Origin: Gnetum montanum
Lineage: Eukaryota > Streptophyta > Gnetopsida > Gnetales > Gnetaceae
Direction: 5' to 3'
Assembly: GCA_015680685.1 (NCBI GenBank)
Contig: MNCI01027315.1
Coordinates: forward strand, 174,389-222,648
Length of the DNA stretch: 48,260 nt
Every line of letters begins with the position of its first letter. Within the stretch, counting starts at the first letter, position 1. Positions 33,661 to 43,716 of this stretch are shown here, one piece after another. The notes beneath the pieces are model-generated. The model was not told the DNA's origin. It saw nothing but the letters and a program-made list of their open reading frames with translations, and did not search any database. A program made the position numbers and the translations under genes.

Positions 33661-34186
33661 TAAGAAGTATAGAATATTGAACATCCCACAAGTAAGAAAG
33701 CTCTTAGATCTTTCTTTGGGAAGATAAACTTTGTGAAAAAGTTCATCCCCGAGTTTACCGAAATTACCAAACCTTTGATGCATATGCTAAAAAAGGATGT
33801 CAAAGTAGAGAAAACACCAGAATCAGAGAGAGTTTTATCAGAAATCAAAAATGCCATACAAGAGGCTCCATATTTGGTGAAGCCTAGGCTTAAAGAATAT
33901 TTTTGGTTATATTCTTTTGCTTTGAATGATTCTATCCTTGTCATTTTAACACAAAAAGATGATGAAGGTCAAGATGAACCAATTGGATTTTTTGGGTATC
34001 AGTTAAGAGGTTCAGAATTAAATTATTCAGACTTAGAGAAACAAGCTTTTATAGTCATCAAAGCACTTCAGCATTTTAAATATTATTTGGAAAGTTCATT
34101 AGTCCACATTATGCTAATTGAACCTGCAGTCAAGCGATTCCTAGCCCAAATGAGATTGGATTAAAAAAAGGAAAATGGCTTATAAA
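33661..34186 (+). pseudogene. Degenerate gypsy RNase H / connection domain
   Basis: The frame continues after stops TAA (33661) and TAG (33670): TSKKALRSFFGKINFVKKFI is the usual link after the polymerase. The RNase H follows: FWLYSFALNDSILVILTQKD, PIGFFGYQLRGSELNYSDLE, KQAFIVIKALQHFKYYL. In an active gypsy RNase H the first strand carries D-A-S; here it reads F-A-L, so the catalytic Asp is gone. Tat-group elements generally show such decay, compensated by the extra RNase H seen at 32155. A frameshift in the run TTAAAAAAAGG near 34162-34172 moves to the integrase frame. Confidence 0.8.
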
Positions 34187-35651
34187 GTTGCAAAGTTTTA
34201 GATTTTCATTGGAAATATGCAAAATAATTAAGGGAATGGGATTAGCCAAGTTAATGACTAGAGAAAGTGAAGTATGTACACTTGACACCCATGAAGAGAA
34301 TTGGTATGATGAAATTCTCAAATTTCTTAGTACAAGGAAAATCCCAAATAATTTAACTGCAAGTCAAAAGAGAGCTTTCTTCAAAAGAGCACGAAGATTT
34401 GTTGTTAAAGATGGTATATTATATAGAAAGGATTTTCGGGGAGTTTTATTGGAATGTGTTCATAATGATCAAATTAGTTTCATTTTGGAACAATTTCATG
34501 ATCATTTGAATTTATTTTATGAATCCCCTAAGTCAACTATGCAACATATACTTCGATATGGATATTACTGGCCTTCCATGTATCAAGACATTAGTTCAAA
34601 GATTCAAAAATGCTATAAATGTCAAATTCATGAGCCCAAAATTAAAAAGGCTAAAGCCCCTTTAAAGCCAGTAGTTGCAGATAGACCATTTCAACAATGG
34701 AGTTTGGATTTTATTGGTACAATTACTCCTTCAAGAGCTGGACACAAGTTTATTCTCACGGCTACTGATTATTTCACTAAATAGTCTGAAGCAAAGGCTC
34801 TAAGAGGAATTTCATCATCAGATGTGATTAAGTTCCTAGAAGACCACATTCTAAGTAGATTTGGTCTACCCGAAGTGTTAGTGTCAGACAATGGACCTGC
34901 CTTCAAATTTGAAGAGTTTATCAAATGGGCATCAGAAAAATCTATTTTCTTATTTTCCTCATCAAATTATTATCCTCAAGGAAATGGCCTAGCAGAATCC
35001 ACCAATAAAAAGGTTATCGCTTATATCAAGAAATCGATGGATGGGAATCCCAGAAATTGGATCAATTATCTACAATCCACATTATGGTCAGATCGAATTA
35101 GATTCAAGAGAGCTATTGTGACATCACCGTATAACTTAGTTTATGGTTTGCCAGCAAGAATTACAAATAAGATTGTAAGCTTAGCTTCTGAATTCGTACA
35201 AAGATATAGTGAAAAGACTGATAAAGATAGAAGTTTCATGACTTTGCATATCAAAAGAGAAGCTGAAGTAGATAAAGCAAGGGATAATTTGTTATAGAAT
35301 ACCTCTCAAGTTAAAAGATGGTTTGATAGGAAAGCTCTGAAAAGAACTTTCAAGATAGGGGACCTTGTCCTATTATGGAATATGAAGAAACCGAATAAGT
35401 TTACACTGACATGGATTGGTCCCTTTCAAATTACAAAGCAATTGTCAGAGGATACTTACAAACTATCAACTTTGAATGGCATGGAATTGCAAATTCCATA
35501 TAATGTTTTGCATATAAAACATTATTTGGGACAATTGCATATAGCTTGCAGGTATCCTTACATAAAAATAATATATGTATATACTATTAGGTATAATATT
35601 ACTAGGAGTATAGTATTAATTATTATGTTTAATTATGCTATTGGTATATAG
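34187..35651 (+). pseudogene. Integrase of the Tat-like element
   Basis: One frame with TAG at 34782-34784 (likely Trp) and TAG at 35295-35297. The zinc-binding N-terminus (about 34480-34630) has QFHDH...YGYYWPSMYQDI...KCYKCQ; the second His seems replaced by Tyr. The catalytic core is complete: D in SLDFIG (34707), D in VSDNGPAF (34887), E in LAEST (34995), with 35 residues between the last two. The C-terminus has VKRWFDRKALKRTFKIGDLV, then LTWIGPFQI and DTYKLSTLNGMELQIPYN, a normal gypsy tail without chromodomain. It ends in TAG at 35649. Confidence 0.88.
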
Positions 35652-35992
35652 TTATATAAGTAGATAGCATATTATAATAAGTAAATATATTTAGCAAAAT
35701 TAATTTCAATTAGAAAATAGTTTTCCTTCAAGTGAGGCAAGTGGAAGCCTACAAGTGAAACAAGTGGAATTCTACAAGTGTGACAAGTGGAGAAGGTGAC
35801 TCATCCACCACTTAGTGAGGATTGTGAAAAATGGTTAGAATGCCTAAAAAGAAGGAAAATTGGTTGAAGACTCTTGGGGGGGATTTCAAATTTCTAGCAC
35901 CTATAAAAAGAGGATCGGGTTGCCTAGGATTTCATCATCTTTCAATTCAAGTTGAGTAGAGAAAGTAAGAGAGAGATAATTTGAAAGAGGAG
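35652..35992 (+). promoter_or_regulatory. Intergenic region with 23-bp repeats and TATA-like box
   Basis: After an AT-rich stretch, a 23-bp unit (CAAGTGARRCAAGTGGAANYCTA) occurs almost three times (35729, 35752, 35775-35794). About 110 bases later TATAAAAA (35902-35909) stands in CACCTATAAAAAGAGG, the same wording as the LTR promoter cores. The first ATG of the following ORF is 84 bases downstream. This looks like an internal promoter for a separate transcript; that role is inferred. Confidence 0.5.
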
Positions 35993-36505
35993 ATGGAGTT
36001 TGGGAGAGCAATGAGAAAGCCGTTTATTCCATGTGTGATGGGATGTTTCCCTGAACATGTGTTGAAGGCTTACCTAAAAGCTAGATCATGTGGAGCTCCG
36101 AAAGAGTGTCCTTTCATGGCTTGGTTGTCCGATGAATTTTCATTCCTAACAAGAGGATTGGAGATAGAGTCCAATGTTTGGGGGCAATATCAAGATTGCA
36201 CCAAAGAAGAGGAGAAAAGTGAAGAACAACCAACCAATGAAGAGTCATCATGGGCATGGGAAGAAGCATTCTTATCCCAAGAGGAAAATGAAGGACCCAA
36301 TGAGGAAGAACAGAAGAGTGCATCTGAAAAGGAAAATGAGAAGAGTGCTGAAGAAAACATTCTAGTAGATAAAGTTGAGAGCTTCACCAAGTCAAAGAAC
36401 AATAGAACAGCCTTCATCACGTCAAGAATTTCCTATGAAACAGTTAGAGAGATGAGGATTCCTACTAGAGTAACCCTCACAATTCTGTTTCCATCCCAAG
36501 AATAG
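35993..36505 (+). CDS. Extra ORF between integrase and 3' LTR (acidic, unknown)
   Basis: Uninterrupted 170-residue frame from ATG 35993 (MEFGRAMRKPFIPCVMGCFP) to TAG 36503-36505. The first ~60 residues are mixed and contain four Cys. The middle (about residues 70-125) is very rich in Glu, Ser, Asn and Lys (EEEKSEEQPTNEESS). The end (YETVREMRIPTRVTLTILFP) is non-polar. No signal peptide or membrane helix is evident, so it does not look like an envelope protein. I do not recognise it. It sits in sense orientation where some plant gypsy elements carry an additional gene. It is intact although gag-pol has at least seven stops. It could also be a captured host exon. Confidence 0.55.
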   Translation: MEFGRAMRKPFIPCVMGCFPEHVLKAYLKARSCGAPKECPFMAWLSDEFSFLTRGLEIESNVWGQYQDCTKEEEKSEEQPTNEESSWAWEEAFLSQEENEGPNEEEQKSASEKENEKSAEENILVDKVESFTKSKNNRTAFITSRISYETVREMRIPTRVTLTILFPSQE

Positions 36506-36703
36506 TCCATGAATGAAGGACTTGTTAATGTACAGTTTATTGTTGTTTTTCTTAGGAATGGGGTTTTTATACCACCAAACCTTATGTTTGATGGAAATTT
36601 TCCTCCAAAAATATTTCTATTCAGCTGTAAAAATTCAATGAAAGTTTCAGTATGTTTCAGTTGGGGCTGCATAAATTTCTTTAAGTTTTTAAGGGGGCAG
36701 AAA
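36506..36703 (+). other. 3' untranslated region and polypurine tract
   Basis: AT-rich leader to the LTR ending TTTTTAAGGGGGCAGAAA. AAGGGGGCAGAAA (36691-36703) is a perfect purine run touching the LTR start, the expected plus-strand primer site. Confidence 0.8.
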
Positions 36704-39675
36704 TGTTGGCACATTTGGCCATTTCATGGAACAGCAAAAGTAAATATTGGAAAAAGGCACTGATAGAGAACATGATTAAAATATGAATGATATTAATTCT
36801 ACTACACTTCCATCGTTTGTGTATACAAGAAAAAACAAATATTCAAATAAAAAATACGATGGTTGTGTCTTATTGATATGTATAATCTGGAAGGTTTCAT
36901 TCAGATTAATGTGGATGAGCCTTTAAAAAGAAAAAACAAAAGGACAAAAGAAAAGGAAAGAAAAATCCAACGTCATTTCTCTGTGAAAGTTTTCCAAAAC
37001 ATTGATTTCTCGGCAGATGAGATTTTGTAAGTCATAGAAAACAGGGATATGAGAAGGGATAAGTTCTCTTAAAGAAACTAGATTAAAGAAGGATAGAAAG
37101 AAAGGAGGAGAACCCGTTCGTGTTCAAGAAAGAGCACTATTTGCAACACTTCTGGTTGGAGGTTGGTAGCATCACTGTGGTACCAATTTTCCAGGAAAGC
37201 TCCAACATCGTATCACAGTTGAACAAGGAGAAGGCGTCGACGCTTCTAAAACTTGAAAAGCTCGGAAGAAACACAGAGCAAAGTAGAATAAGAAGAAAGA
37301 AGAATCATTTTCATCATTATCAGGGACACGGCCGGCGACACGCATTTGGGCGGTGAGGACTTGGACAACTGCCTGGTGAACCACTTCATGCACAAGTTCA
37401 AGTGCACGCACAAGAAAGAAATCTCCACCAACGTGTGTGCCCTGCGTCGGTTTCACACTATGAGCGCACCAAGCGCACGCTGTCATCGTTGGCACAGAAG
37501 ACCATGGAGATCAACTCCCTTTTCGAAGGCATCAAATTCTACTCAACCATCACACGAACGCGGTTGGAGGAGCTGTGCATGAATCTGTTCCGCAAGTGCA
37601 TGGAGCCCATTGACAAGTGTCTCCGCGACGCTAACATGGACAAGGCCTCCATCGGCGACATCGTGCTTGTGGGTGGTTCTACGTGGATCCTGAAGGTCTA
37701 GCAGCTACTTCAGGACTTTTTCAATGGCAAGGAGCTTTGCAAGAGCATCAACCCCGACGAGGCCATTGCCTACGGTACAGCCGTACAAGCCGTCATTCTC
37801 TCCAGCGAGTCCAGCGACAAGGTTCAGGACCTGCTCCTCCTCGACGTGACTCCACTGTCCCCGGGCATCAAGATGGCAGGCATCAAAAATAACATCACCA
37901 TCACCAACGACAAAGTGCAGCTGATCAAGGACTAGATCAAGCGCAGGACAAGGCAAGGCAGGACAGCGCAATAGCAAAGGTTACAACAACCGTAGTTTTT
38001 TTACGGAACACACGACAACATTACCGAACATGGTGGCAGAGCCTTCTTTCACGGTGGCAGTTGATATACAGTTCTGGCAAGGCGGAATAATTTGAAACTA
38101 TTTGCTGGTAGTTCCAGGCCTAGCGCCTTTACATTCAGAGACGTTCTAACGGCGCCAAGAAGCCAGAAGCAAATTTTACGAATTTAAAATAAAAATTTAC
38201 AAGGACCAGCTTCCCTCATTAACCATACAGCTGCTAACACCAACATTTACACTAAGGTATATGCTAAATTATCTTCTTATTACCACATGAAATTACTAGA
38301 GCATCGATGGTTAGTAATATTTAACAATTGGAAACTTAAAAATAAATAGATAATAATAATGACAATTGAATGAAGCTCCTATAGTATGAAGACCTTGGCT
38401 TTAATTTTTAATTGAGATTTATGAAAGAAATATTTGTAAAATATGTAAAGACACATGTCAATATTAGCATGATTTTCTCCTAACTTCCCAACTTCCTAAC
38501 TTGTTGGGCAAGTAAATAACTTCCTTACTTGGGAGAGAAGTTAGCTAAGATATTTTAGAATCTAACTACCTTGCTTGTAAGATGACTGACTAAAGAAAAG
38601 ATTTCAGCCTCTTTGTCGTAGTCCTGTGAGTAATGTTTTTTTTTGTTTAAATTGTTTAGCTAGTGGTTTAGATAGTATCATGCTTGGCAAGTAATTTTGG
38701 GATTTTTAGATTGCTCTTATTATTCTTGTTGCATGATTGAAAATTTCTATTAAAATTTTGCCATAGAAGTGCTTGTGTTTAAAAGCCTTAAGAGCATTTT
38801 AGTAGTGAATTTTATTATTGTGCAATGTATACGAACTGCTATTGAGATTGTTGTAAGAAAGCCTATGCATGTAGTCAAGCTGTTGAATGATTCAATAGTC
38901 AAGAGGGTTCAGAAAATCTTTGGTATTTTTATAGGACCAGAATAGCTTATTTTATCTTTAAAGTGAATCTCCGTGGTATTTCAATCAGAAATTGTCAATT
39001 CTTTTGAAGGTTCTATTGAATGCAATTGTTGACGTCCATTATCTAGCCAAAATTGAGTCTCGTACGTGATAGTTTACGCAATAATTTTTTGGTAACATAG
39101 TAGGATTGTCTTGAAGAAATTGCTTATTTGAGTCTTGGAAGTTTGAACAATTCATAGTTATTGAATTTAGGGTAGCTTTATTGTGAAGTGTTTACTCGTA
39201 TCATTTTACCTTGTTTAAACATTTGAGGTCTTAACACAAATCTACTTTCTTTTCTGTCTATTTCCAGTGAATCTTGCTCTATTTCTAGTTTTCTTGTGGA
39301 ACTATCTCTTTCTCTGGGAAAAATTAGAAGTAGATTCACAGAGTTATGCTCAAATGTTTTTACAAAACTTTATTTGTTACAAGTAGGTATTATAAGGACC
39401 GCATAGACTAGGCAATTGAATAGAATAGGAACTCTCAACAACTCACAGTACTTGGCAAAGTTGGCTGAATCTCTTTAAGATAAGTCATTTGTAGTTTACA
39501 CACAATGCAATCATTTCATTTTTCACAATCGCACACTGCAATAGTACACACACATACTCACATTAACTATTGAGTCTATTTGAAGGTATTTGGGCCTTGG
39601 TGTTGCTAGAGACCAACAAGCACCTAAATCTTGTTTGACACTCGTTGGCGATCGCATCCTAAACGGTCGCCAACA
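36704..39675 (+). repeat. 3' LTR of the Tat-like element (2972 bp)
   Basis: Starts TGTTGGCACATTTGG and ends GGTCGCCAACA. Collinear with the 5' LTR except that it has one 15-bp unit instead of three, lacks the 111-base promoter core (the deletion point is after AATCTAACTACC, about 38572) and lacks the 1.43 kb unit. It therefore has no TATAAAAA box. Confidence 0.9.
37290..37975 (+). pseudogene. HSP70 fragment in the 3' LTR
   Basis: Second copy of the fragment at 25935-26621: [67 protein letters not shown], then after TAG (37699-37701) [20 protein letters not shown] and [19 protein letters not shown], then [13 protein letters not shown]. It shares with the 5' copy the one-base frameshift before GAGCGCACCAAGCG, the TAG in KVQQ context and the internal deletion. 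It has CAG where the 5' copy has its private TAG. The shared defects date to before the element inserted here. Confidence 0.92.
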
Positions 39676-39890
39676 CATAATCATCTAGATAAGTATATAC
39701 CACTTTGCACTCCTATGGAACCAGTGATTTGACATCTTCATGCCTATGGGAAGAAGACATTTTGCAACAAATAAAATTATTAGTGTGCTTAGTAGTTATA
39801 TGTCATTTGAGAGTGATGTTGACCTTGAGTTCATCCAAAGATATTAATAATGTTCACTAATCCTAGATAGTACATGTTTTAATAAACAAA
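39676..39890 (-). pseudogene. Gag start of GP4 (right of the insertion)
   Basis: Minus-strand ATG at 39760 begins MSSSHRHEDVKSLVP, then a TAG, then ECKVVYTYLDDY, which continues at 25316 as VLDFIFILHQDEQ. The 5 bases at 39676-39680 (CATAA) are the right target duplication. The part 39761-39890 is 5' leader. Confidence 0.8.
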
Positions 39891-39891
39891 G

Positions 39892-39909
39892 CCCTTGGCA
39901 ACGATACCA
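39892..39909 (-). other. Primer-binding site of GP4
   Basis: Minus strand TGGTATCGTTGCCAAGGG, directly beside the LTR end. It keeps the CGTTGCC core of the tRNA-Asp type that is lost in the other copies. Confidence 0.75.
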
Positions 39910-39910
39910 A

Positions 39911-40841
39911 TGATGAGTAGTGAGGTACCTCTATGCTTAACCATGCAAATCACAAAGCATTCACGCATGATCCAATTGAATTCCGTGGACTTTATAGTTT
40001 TTAGTATACTAGTCTTGTAGAAGTGAACCTTGCCCTAAGGTCATTTGTTGTCTTCCTGATTACACTTATCAAGCATAATGGTATGGTTAAGAGTAATTGA
40101 GACATATAATTTTTATCATTTTGTATTTTATGGTTTGGGTACTAAAGAGAGATAGAGTAATGTAATAACTAATTTAATTTAACTAACTAACTAATCCTAA
40201 CATAAGCATTTGGTCCCACTTTCTATACATGTCCTAAACCCACATATCCACTACTGGGTTACCAAGCGCTATGCTCTTGGGCACATCAAGCAATAATGTT
40301 ACTGGGATTACCAAGCAAATACGTGTTACACTCGAAGCAGTTGTACTCATGTATTTAATCTATCTAGCTTATCTTGCTTAATTAGCTTAATTATTGGAGA
40401 ACATTAAATAATTAACTAAAATAATTAAATGCATAAATAAATATCTAAACTATCCAAAATGCTGCAAGGTTTATCAAAAAGCTCATCTTTATTACCGTAC
40501 ACACTGTCATGCTCAGGTACAATAATGCTCGAATAAAGATCCATACACTTAATGACTCTTGTTGCAAGCACTCAAGAGAAATATTCTAACGTTCAAATGT
40601 AAAAACTATAAGAGCTTGACTACTACTATGAATCTTATCCCCATAAACATGGCTGGGAGCTTGTATTTATAGTTTTTTCCCTAGGGTTGTGTCAACGAGG
40701 CCCCATCAACATAGCAAATGCTACATCGACACAACCCCATCAACGAGGCAACACCACGTAAATTGGGCCTTATGAATGGAGGATTGTCAATGAGGCCATG
40801 TCAATGGGGGCCCATTGACATGGCTTATTGACACTTCAACA
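39911..40841 (-). repeat. GP4 5' LTR (931 bp)
   Basis: Left edge TGATGAGTAGTGAGG, right edge GACACTTCAACA (TGTTGAAGTGTC on the minus strand, like TGATGAAGTGTC of the solo LTR). A TATA-like CTATAAATACAAGC lies near 40660-40673. U3 carries repeated GTCAACGAGGCC / CCATCAAC motifs with long GGGCCC-containing inverted repeats (CAATGGGGGCCCATTG, 40803-40818). Confidence 0.8.
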
Positions 40842-41729
40842 CCATACCTTCCCAATATTTTGTAAGGAACTTGTTCCTCCTCTTCTTCACTTGAGGACAA
40901 GTTTTCATTCAGTCATGGGGATATGATGAATCATGTTTTAACTAGCTCTGATATTGGATATCTAATATTGAAGCCCAAGATGTGATGTCGACTATCTGAT
41001 ATCATGGGGTATATGTTGGCCTATAAATATAGCACTTGGGCTCATGATTTTGATATCAGTTTTTGACATAGATAGTGAAGCTCTTGTACTTTGTTTTCTT
41101 CAGAGTTAGAATATTTTTTGAGTGCCCACAACAAGAGTCTAAGTGTGTACAGATCTTTGTTCAAGCATTAATGTACTTGAGCACAATAGTGTGACAAGAA
41201 TAAAAAAAATCCTTTTGATCATCCTTGCAGCACTGAGAATAGATTAATGTTTCCTTGATGCATTTAATATTCATGCACTTCACTTTAATGCACTTTAATC
41301 AAGTAATTAATTTTCAGTTGTTGATGAACACATATGTGTAGCACTTGGTAACCTAGAAACGCTTAACATTTGGTAGCCCAGTAGCAATATACGTGTCCAA
41401 GATGTGTCTAGAAAGTGGAAACGGGTACTTGTGTTAGGCTAGCTAGGCAGTAGATGAATTAAATCTTAAATTACTCTACCTTTCATTCTTGTTGTAGGTG
41501 ATTAAATTTAGAAAAGATAAAATGATAAAAATCATGTACCTTAATTACACTTAAACCATATCCTTGAGCTTCACAAGTGTAGTTGCAAAGACAATGATCG
41601 TTCCAATTAGATTTCATGTCTTAGAACCAATGTACTTAATAACTTAAGGTTTGCAGAATTCAACTAGATCATGTGTGAATGCCTTAGTGATTTGTATGGT
41701 TGGGCATAGGGGCACCTCATCACTCATCA
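40842..41729 (+). repeat. GP5 3' end and LTR
   Basis: 40842-40923 is the 3' end of a plus-strand internal region (CCATACCTTCCC, then CTTGAGGACAAGTTTTCATT, CAGTCATGGGGATA), alignable with 2751-2813. The LTR (40924-41729, 806 bp) starts TGATGAATCATG and ends ACTCATCA. It has GATATT/GATATC motifs, CCTATAAATATAGCAC near 41030 and the AATAAA-type segment near 41200. GP4 appears to be inserted just before CCATACC. Confidence 0.75.
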
Positions 41730-42494
41730 CTGACGTAGGTTATGCCTATATAAATGCGCTCACCAATTACATTTATGACACTTTTGATCATAATTGTAGC
41801 CATGCTCTTGTTGTTTCTCCTTTTGAGAGTTAGATAATTTTCCATCTAAGTGCCTATAGTGTGGATTTAAGAGATTATATGGTGCTTTATTTGAGTGCCT
41901 ATGTACCTGAATGCATTAGCATGAACGACAATAAAGTCAATATTTCCTACATTCATTACAACACTTAGACTAGTTTACTCTTTACATTCAACACTCTACT
42001 TTTTATGCAATTTACATTTAGGCTTTAAATAATTAATGCAATTAATCATAAATATGTGAGTACAAGCACTTTGAGCATAACATATTGTACTTGGTAATCC
42101 TGGTAGTGGATATTTGGTATACCTAGTAATAGCCACTTGGTAACCCAATAGCATTAATATTAGTTCAAGATATGTATGACAAATGGAACAGTTACCCTAC
42201 ATTAGGATAGTTAGTTACTAGATTAGCTGATTAGTTAGATAGTTAATTATTAAACCTTTATTCACTCATCTAGCTGTTAGGATAAAAATATATACAAAAG
42301 AACTTATAAAAATATACATCATGTGCCTTAACTCATACTTAATCATACATACTGATAACACACAATATGAGTCAGGAAGATAATAATTGTACAACTCCAT
42401 GATTCATTCTTTAGGACTATAGGCAAACTTAGGAGACCAAGTCTATGAAATTTGATTCGTATGGTTGGGCATAGGGGATACTTACCACTCATCA
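41730..42494 (+). repeat. GP-family LTR without U3
   Basis: Begins near the TATA-like CCTATATAAATGCG, has TTATTTGAGTGCC and ACAATAAAGTC, and ends GGTTGGGCATAGGGG...CCACTCATCA at 42494. Everything upstream of the TATA region is missing, and the GP5 LTR is joined directly to it. Confidence 0.7.
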
Positions 42495-42800
42495 ACCTCA
42501 TTGGTATGAAAGCATATTTTTACCAATTGATATAAGAGAGCTAGATAACATGAAGTATTCCTATACTCTAGTGAATAAATATTGATATTCTATAGAGAAT
42601 TGTTAATCATTAAAAAAATCATTTAAAAAAGTGCATGTTAAGGAATTGCATATCTTGATCATTAATTGAAATTTCCTATGATATTCCTTTGCATATTATA
42701 ATGCAAATTATACAAAAGAAGGTTTTTAGAAATAATAAAAAGATAGGGAAATAACACATACATCTAGGTGTGATAAATATTAATCATCTAGGTAATGACC
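42495..42800 (-). mobile_element. LINE fragment (same family as 19203-21426)
   Basis: AGAGAATTGTTAATCAT, GTGCATGTTAAGGAATTGCAT and TTGATCATTAATTGAAATTTC match 21148-21240 on the same strand. Only this segment of the former reverse transcriptase region is recognisable. Confidence 0.55.
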
Positions 42801-43149
42801 CTTTATCCTTAGCACATATAGCCAAAATAATATGTTGGAAGAACTTGTGTAAAACATAAATGTATATTAAGCCTATATTTGTAAGATAGTCTATCCCTTA
42901 ATAATAATATCTTTCTTGGTTAAAGTATATGACTTGTTGTTGTGAAAGTTACCAATTCAATTTTAATAAGTATGTTAAAAATGATGTGGATTATTAAAGA
43001 GAAAGGAGAAAGAAGGGGAATAGCTGGTGGCTGATAGAAGGGTTATTAGAATTGAAATTAGATATTGGAAGAGGAGAAGAGGATTGTGGGATGTGAGCAT
43101 GGAAATGTTGGAACTAAAAATAATTGAAATATAAGTACACCATAGTATA
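42801..43149. other. AT-rich unassigned spacer
   Basis: No motif-supported ORF, LTR edge or tandem repeat seen. It contains only a 68-codon minus-strand ORF rich in Leu and Ser without homology that I recognise. Confidence 0.35.
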
Positions 43150-43380
43150 TATAGTCCAATTAGAACTTTATAACATAGCATTACCCACCAGAATCAAACC
43201 CATAACTTGGACTTTTCAAATCAAGAGTTGTAGTACTAGGCTAACACCTCCATGTTAGCCAACACAAAACTTTTATAGAACTAAAATAGAACTTTATAAT
43301 TCAACACTATCCATTGGAATCAAATCCATAACTTAAAGTAACTAAATCAAAAGTCTTACTACTATGCTAACACCTCATTA
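43150..43380 (-). repeat. Tandem dimer of a tRNA-derived SINE-like unit
   Basis: On the minus strand two units spaced 126 bases apart (from 43376 and from 43250) begin GAGGTGTTAGC. An A-box-like TTAGCATAGTAGTAAG and a B-box-like GGATTTGATTCC (43327-43316) or GGGTTTGATTCT follow at tRNA-like spacing. Each then runs into a tail with ATAAAGTTCTA. The B box equals GGTTCGATTCC after CG-to-TG decay. Confidence 0.55.
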
Positions 43381-43716
43381 GGGAGTGTTAAGATAAGATA
43401 TAGATGTAAATTTTATAAAAAAAAATTGTGTGGTCATGATGTGTAATAATTATAAAATGGAAAGCCATTCATGGAGAAATAACTAATTAATCCCGAAACT
43501 TCATGTTATATGGAAAAATACCCAACAAGTATATGTAGGATTGGGTGCTGAAAATATAAATTATTTGACTATATGTACCTCCCAGAGATATAGAAAACTA
43601 AAGTATTTGTAAGATTGATTATTCATAATTAGTTAATTTTTTTGGGATTGACACTTTCTTCTCATGATTAGTTAATTTCATTTTTAGTTTATTATGAAAA
43701 TTTTTTATTGTGTTTA
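43381..43716. other. AT-rich unassigned spacer
   Basis: No gene, LTR edge or repeat recognised. AATTAGTTAATTT and a variant recur at 43628 and 43668. Confidence 0.3.

Larger units (their letters stand above)
25317..39675 (+). mobile_element. Tat-like Ty3/gypsy element carrying HSP70 fragments in its LTRs
   Basis: A 14,359 bp plus-strand element. LTR termini TGTTGGC and GCCAACA are perfect inverted repeats, and target duplications CATAC/CATAA flank it. Order: 5' LTR, primer-binding site, gag, protease, plant-type RNase H, reverse transcriptase, degenerate gypsy RNase H, integrase, short tandem repeat, TATA-like box, extra acidic ORF, polypurine tract, 3' LTR. Two RNase H domains are the hallmark of Tat/Ogre-like elements. 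Stops and frameshifts in gag-pol make it inactive. The LTRs differ in length (4597 and 2972 bp) through indels. Confidence 0.9.
22561..40841 (-). mobile_element. GP4: gag-protease element split by a large insertion
   Basis: On the minus strand: 5' LTR (40841-39911), primer-binding site (39909-39892), gag start (39760), then interruption at 39675 by the 14.36 kb element and continuation at 25316. The gag frame reads through the junction when one copy of the 5-base duplication is removed. Gag continues to about 22990 and the protease to about 22735. The element ends without a 3' LTR near 22561, where GTTAGAAAGGGGGGGTGGGG and unassigned sequence occur. Confidence 0.75.

Noticed and set aside
35993-36505. 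Envelope gene reading of the acidic ORF
   Set aside because: No signal peptide, no membrane helix and no cleavage site visible; position alone is not enough.
36433-36763. ORFs on both strands next to the polypurine tract
   Set aside because: They cross the end of the acidic ORF, its 3' region and the LTR edge; composition is like untranslated sequence.
21427-40841. 21427-22076 as the 3' LTR of GP4
   Set aside because: Its outer flank (ATCAT) does not match the flank at 40842 (CCATA), and plus-strand sequence lies between it and the GP4 protease.
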